DNA of 7,872 nt from Saprospiraceae bacterium (lineage in GTDB: Bacteria; Bacteroidota; Bacteroidia; Chitinophagales; Saprospiraceae): contig JAJDFU010000077.1 in NCBI GenBank assembly GCA_020528935.1, positions 1 to 7,872 of the forward strand, written 5' to 3'. This document shows positions 6,364-7,872 of the stretch, piece by piece (the stretch's first letter is position 1; each line of letters opens with the position of its first letter). The notes under the pieces are model-generated. The model had not been told where the DNA came from and ran no database searches. It was given only the letters and a program-made list of their open reading frames with translations. The position numbers and the translations under genes are program-made.

Positions 6364-7221
6364 ATGATCCAAGAATCGACCCGCATTCGATCCATCCTGG
6401 ACCTCGAAAAGATCAAGACGCGATTTGCCGAGCAGGCCCAGTCCTACCAACAAGCCTCGCCCTTCCCCTTTGCCCGGTTCGACGACTTCCTGGAGCCGGA
6501 AGCCGCCCGCGCCGCCATGGGGGCCTTCCCCAAAGTAGAGGACGAGGGATGGATACACTACGTGCACGTCAATGAAAAAAAGCACGGCCTCAACAAGATG
6601 GACAGCATCCCGCCCTATCTGCAGGAAGTGATCCGGGCCCTCAACAGCGACGCCTTCGTGCAGTACCTCAGCCAGCTGACCGGCATTCCCGGCCTGAAAG
6701 CCGATCACAGCCTGGAGGGCGGTGGCCTGCACCAAAGTCAGCGCGGCGGCTACCTCAATATTCATGCCGACTTCACCGTACATCCCCACAAGCGCAACTG
6801 GCGCCGGCGCGTCAACCTGTTGCTGTACCTCAACGAAGGCTGGAAGCCCGAATACAAGGGCGACCTGGAGCTCTGGAGCCGCGACATGAAGGCCTGCGAG
6901 GCACGCATCAGCCCGGTCTTCAATCGCTGCGTGATCTTCAATACGGATGAGGACTCCTACCACGGCCTGCCCGAACCCATTGCCTGCCCCGAGGACATGA
7001 CCCGCAAATCCATTGCCCTGTACTACTTCACCGAGGAGGACCATCGCCCCAAAAAGCGGGCCACCAACTACCGGGCCCGCCCCGGCGACGGCCTCAAGGC
7101 GGCCCTCATCTGGGCGGACAAGCAGATGGTGAACGTGTACAACACCCTGAAGGGCTGGCTGGGCATCAACGACGATTTTGTGAGCAAGGTATTGAACCGC
7201 CTCAGCGGCGGGAAAAAATAA
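6364..7221 (+). CDS. 2-oxoglutarate/Fe(II)-dependent oxygenase (prolyl-hydroxylase-like fold)
   Basis: The protein belongs to the 2OG-Fe(II) oxygenases, which couple decarboxylation of 2-oxoglutarate to oxidation, usually hydroxylation, of a substrate. The double-stranded beta-helix core is clear. GGYLNIHADF (128-137) gives the HxD pair H134 and D136. NLLLYLNEGW (151-160) and GDLELW (166-171) form the middle strands. NRCVIFNTDEDSYHG (187-201) supplies the distal iron ligand H200, and TRKSIALYYF (213-222) has R215 for the 2OG carboxylate. Residues 10-110 form a helical N-terminal region, and a C-terminal tail (about 224-285) rich in basic and aromatic residues follows. It resembles proteins annotated as 2OG-Fe(II) oxygenases of the PF13640 type. 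The substrate (protein side chain, sugar or lipid) is unknown. There is no signal peptide, so it should be cytoplasmic. The downstream membrane glycosyltransferase starts 37 nt later, which hints at a shared glycan or surface pathway, but only by context. Confidence 0.88.
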   Translation: MIQESTRIRSILDLEKIKTRFAEQAQSYQQASPFPFARFDDFLEPEAARAAMGAFPKVEDEGWIHYVHVNEKKHGLNKMDSIPPYLQEVIRALNSDAFVQYLSQLTGIPGLKADHSLEGGGLHQSQRGGYLNIHADFTVHPHKRNWRRRVNLLLYLNEGWKPEYKGDLELWSRDMKACEARISPVFNRCVIFNTDEDSYHGLPEPIACPEDMTRKSIALYYFTEEDHRPKKRATNYRARPGDGLKAALIWADKQMVNVYNTLKGWLGINDDFVSKVLNRLSGGKK

Positions 7222-7258
7222 AGCCCCGGCTACCGCCCGAACCCGATAATTTCAACCC

Positions 7259-7872
7259 ATGCTGGCCAATCCCCGCCTTCGGTATTCCCTGTTGCTCGCT
7301 CTGCTGAGCGGCGCTTTTTTCATCTCCTTCAACGGCGGGGTGCACTTGTTCGATTGGGACGAGATCAACTTTGCGGAGATCAGTCGCGAAATGCTCATCA
7401 CCCGGGAATATACCCGGGTATACGTCAATTTTGTGCCCTTCTGGGAAAAACCGCCCTTTTTCTTCTGGCTGCAGGCCGGTGCCATGGCCCTCTTCGGGGT
7501 GAACGAGTTTGCGGCCCGCTTTCCCAATGCGATCTGCGGCATCGTCACCATACTGTTGCTGTTCAACCTGGGCGCCCGCATGTACAGCATCCGCTTCGGC
7601 CTGCTCTGGGCGGGCATGTACATGGGTTCCATCCTGCCCTTCTTGTATTTCAAATCGGGGATCATCGATCCGTGGTTCAACCTCTTCATTTTCCTGGGCA
7701 TCTACTACTTCATTTTGTTTTACTGGAAAAAGGAGCGCTTCCGGGGCATTTCGCTGAAGTATCCGGCATTGGTCTATCTGTTTCTGGGCGGCTTTTTTAT
7801 CGGTATGGGGATACTCACCAAGGGACCGGTGGCCTACCTCAGCGCTGCACTCACTTTCTTCGCCTACTGGGT
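7259..7872 (+). CDS. ArnT/PMT-like membrane glycosyltransferase (GT39/GT83 type), 3' partial
   Basis: The first 204 codons of a polytopic glycosyltransferase that uses a polyprenyl-phosphate sugar donor are present; the frame is open to the window end. It starts at ATG 7259, and TM1 covers about residues 8-27. The first periplasmic loop has DWDEINFAEISREML (32-46), matching the ArnT 'DE.RYAE..REM' loop with acidic D34/E35, and then FWEKPPFFFWLQA (61-73), the conserved EKPP motif. Further membrane segments lie at about 89-107, 112-130, 138-156 and 168-186, with GIIDPWFN (134-141) and GMGILTKGPVAYL (182-194), also family motifs. Full-length members are about 500-600 aa, so roughly the first third is seen. 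It may move a sugar to lipid A, a surface polymer or protein; the acceptor is unknown. It follows the oxygenase gene by 37 nt with no strong promoter box, so it is probably in the same transcript. Confidence 0.9.
   Translation, partial: MLANPRLRYSLLLALLSGAFFISFNGGVHLFDWDEINFAEISREMLITREYTRVYVNFVPFWEKPPFFFWLQAGAMALFGVNEFAARFPNAICGIVTILLLFNLGARMYSIRFGLLWAGMYMGSILPFLYFKSGIIDPWFNLFIFLGIYYFILFYWKKERFRGISLKYPALVYLFLGGFFIGMGILTKGPVAYLSAALTFFAYW

Noticed and set aside
6295..7044. A 249-codon minus-strand open frame
   Set aside because: Antisense shadow of the 2OG oxygenase gene, whose HxD...H motif clearly marks the coding strand.
7245..7254. Possible promoter box before the membrane glycosyltransferase (GATAATTTCA)
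   Set aside because: It matches only part of TAnnTTTG (TTC in place of TTT, and no final G), and the gene lies 37 nt after the oxygenase, so co-transcription is simpler.
1..7872. Search for a defence system, CRISPR array, toxin-antitoxin pair, transposase or phage genes
   Set aside because: Every convincing ORF is a repair, metabolic, RNA-modification or glycan gene, and I saw no direct-repeat array or terminal inverted repeats.

Overview
The window looks like ordinary chromosomal DNA from a GC-rich member of the Bacteroidota, possibly the Saprospiria/Lewinella side of the phylum. Three intergenic sites match the Bacteroidota -7 promoter box TAnnTTTG exactly. Mrp has the Bacteroidota-style 'ENMSWFTPAELP' segment in place of the usual CxxC. 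The 5' gene is a DnaQ-exonuclease/UvrC-like fusion of a kind common in this phylum. The genus is inference. I see no rRNA, tRNA, CRISPR array, insertion sequence or phage gene.

Layout. (1) Positions 1-1253, plus strand: the 3' part of a DEDDh exonuclease fused to a GIY-YIG (UvrC/Cho-like) nuclease; its start and first catalytic motif lie before the window. (2) Positions 1186-3403, minus strand: a tight operon of mrp (Fe-S carrier ATPase), a NifU C-terminal-domain protein and pyrF (OMP decarboxylase), with gaps of 2 nt and then a -4 nt overlap. pyrF runs 68 nt into the 3' end of the convergent exonuclease gene. (3) Positions 3404-3562: a divergent promoter region with a TAnnTTTG box on each strand and two dyad symmetries. 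(4) Positions 3563-6298, plus strand: one long ORF joining a complete RibF (riboflavin kinase/FAD synthetase) to a complete GT2 glycosyltransferase, followed 3 nt later by an RluA-family pseudouridine synthase. (5) Positions 6364-7872, plus strand: a 2-oxoglutarate/Fe(II) oxygenase with its own promoter box, then the N-terminal part of an ArnT/PMT-like (GT39/GT83-type) membrane glycosyltransferase that runs off the end.

How the genes fit together. The minus-strand operon pairs two Fe-S cluster delivery proteins with the last enzyme of UMP synthesis. The plus-strand block mixes cofactor synthesis (FAD), RNA modification and surface-glycan genes (GT2, the membrane glycosyltransferase, perhaps the oxygenase). 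This looks more like loosely grouped housekeeping genes than a dedicated system.

Two points deserve attention. First, RibF and GT2 are joined in frame through an A10 tract. A one-base change there would instead end RibF at a TGA that lies one base before an in-frame GTG at the first residue of the GT2 domain. Second, the natural ATG of pyrF, which overlaps the stop of the NifU-like gene as ATGA, is followed at codon 5 by an in-frame TAG. This leaves a TTG directly after that stop as the only start for a continuous frame. Both could be real biology or single-base sequence errors.
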